From positions 8,392,805-8,456,804 of the forward strand of contig NC_092120.1 of the NCBI RefSeq assembly GCF_045679555.1: DNA of 64,000 bases. The letters are read 5' to 3'. This document shows positions 63,841-64,000 of this stretch, piece after piece (within the stretch, counting starts at the first letter, position 1; the number at the start of each line of letters is the position of its first letter). The notes under the pieces were generated by a model. It saw only the letters and a list, made by a program, of their open reading frames with translations, did not search any database and was not told the origin of the DNA. The DNA comes from Salvelinus alpinus. Its lineage: Eukaryota; Chordata; Actinopteri; Salmoniformes; Salmonidae. The translations under genes and the position numbers were made by a program.

Positions 63841-64000
63841 CCAACAGTTCAGGCCTGTGTCTAAATGCTATCTCCTTTCATCTCTAGCGTTCAGGATCGC
63901 AGTGTCCTACAGTGTTTACAATCCTGATTAAGCATCCTGTTGCAGAATGGTTGTTGGGAGGGTGAACGCTTTGCTGCTTAATCTCAGCACCTCAATGGCA

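Overview
This is a vertebrate nuclear genomic window, almost certainly from a salmonid fish (salmon, trout or char). Three spliced protein-coding genes can be read through completely. The rest is dominated by salmonid-type repeats: Sleeping Beauty-type Tc1 transposons, HpaI-like tRNA SINEs, L2-like LINEs, a TGTCACG...ACA LTR family, and long CA/GT runs. No prokaryotic features, rRNA genes, tRNA genes or CRISPR arrays are present.

Layout. (1) 1-1.24 kb: the probable 3' end of an unidentified + strand gene. (2) 3.6-18.5 kb: flot1 (flotillin-1) on the minus strand. Eleven coding exons splice to 426 codons plus stop. Its introns hold a Tc1-like element swollen by a 2.3-kb minisatellite, several SINEs/MITEs and a ~5-kb L2-like LINE. 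(3) 18.5-25.2 kb: divergent intergenic DNA with a Sleeping Beauty-type element nested in another repeat, two solo LTRs and an old tandem duplication. (4) 25.25-37.35 kb: a beta-tubulin gene (tubb) on the + strand. Five coding exons give 445 aa. Its 10-kb first intron contains two deleted Tc1-like elements, a two-LTR non-autonomous retroelement with a proline-rich ORF, and a solo LTR. (5) 37.6-41.5 kb: a 5'-truncated L2-like LINE on the minus strand, split by a tRNA SINE. (6) 42.2-55.4 kb: mdc1 on the + strand. Nine coding exons give 2065 aa, with FHA, SDTD-repeat, TQ-cluster, charged helix and tandem BRCT regions. Intron 5 carries a 35-bp satellite whose units look like 3' splice sites, and the putative 3'UTR contains a Sleeping Beauty-type copy. 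(7) 55.4-64 kb: no recognised gene, but a CpG-bearing stretch, a third Sleeping Beauty-type copy, a purine-rich minisatellite, two long GT runs, a cluster of CACATGTG-like palindromes, a 38-bp minisatellite and a long CA run.

The flot1-tubb-mdc1 neighbourhood matches the human MHC class I region at 6p21.33, where FLOT1, TUBB and MDC1 are adjacent. This supports orthology of all three genes and places the window in an MHC-linked paralogon. The genes are not functionally coupled: flot1 encodes a membrane-microdomain scaffold, tubb a microtubule subunit and mdc1 the gamma-H2AX adaptor of the DNA damage response.

A recurring theme is tandem arrays that arose inside transposable elements: a transposase-derived 21/22-mer, a 38-mer inside a dispersed repeat, and a 287-bp duplication in a LINE 3'UTR. 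All exon boundaries come from reading splice sites and reading phase by eye. No alignment or expression data were available.
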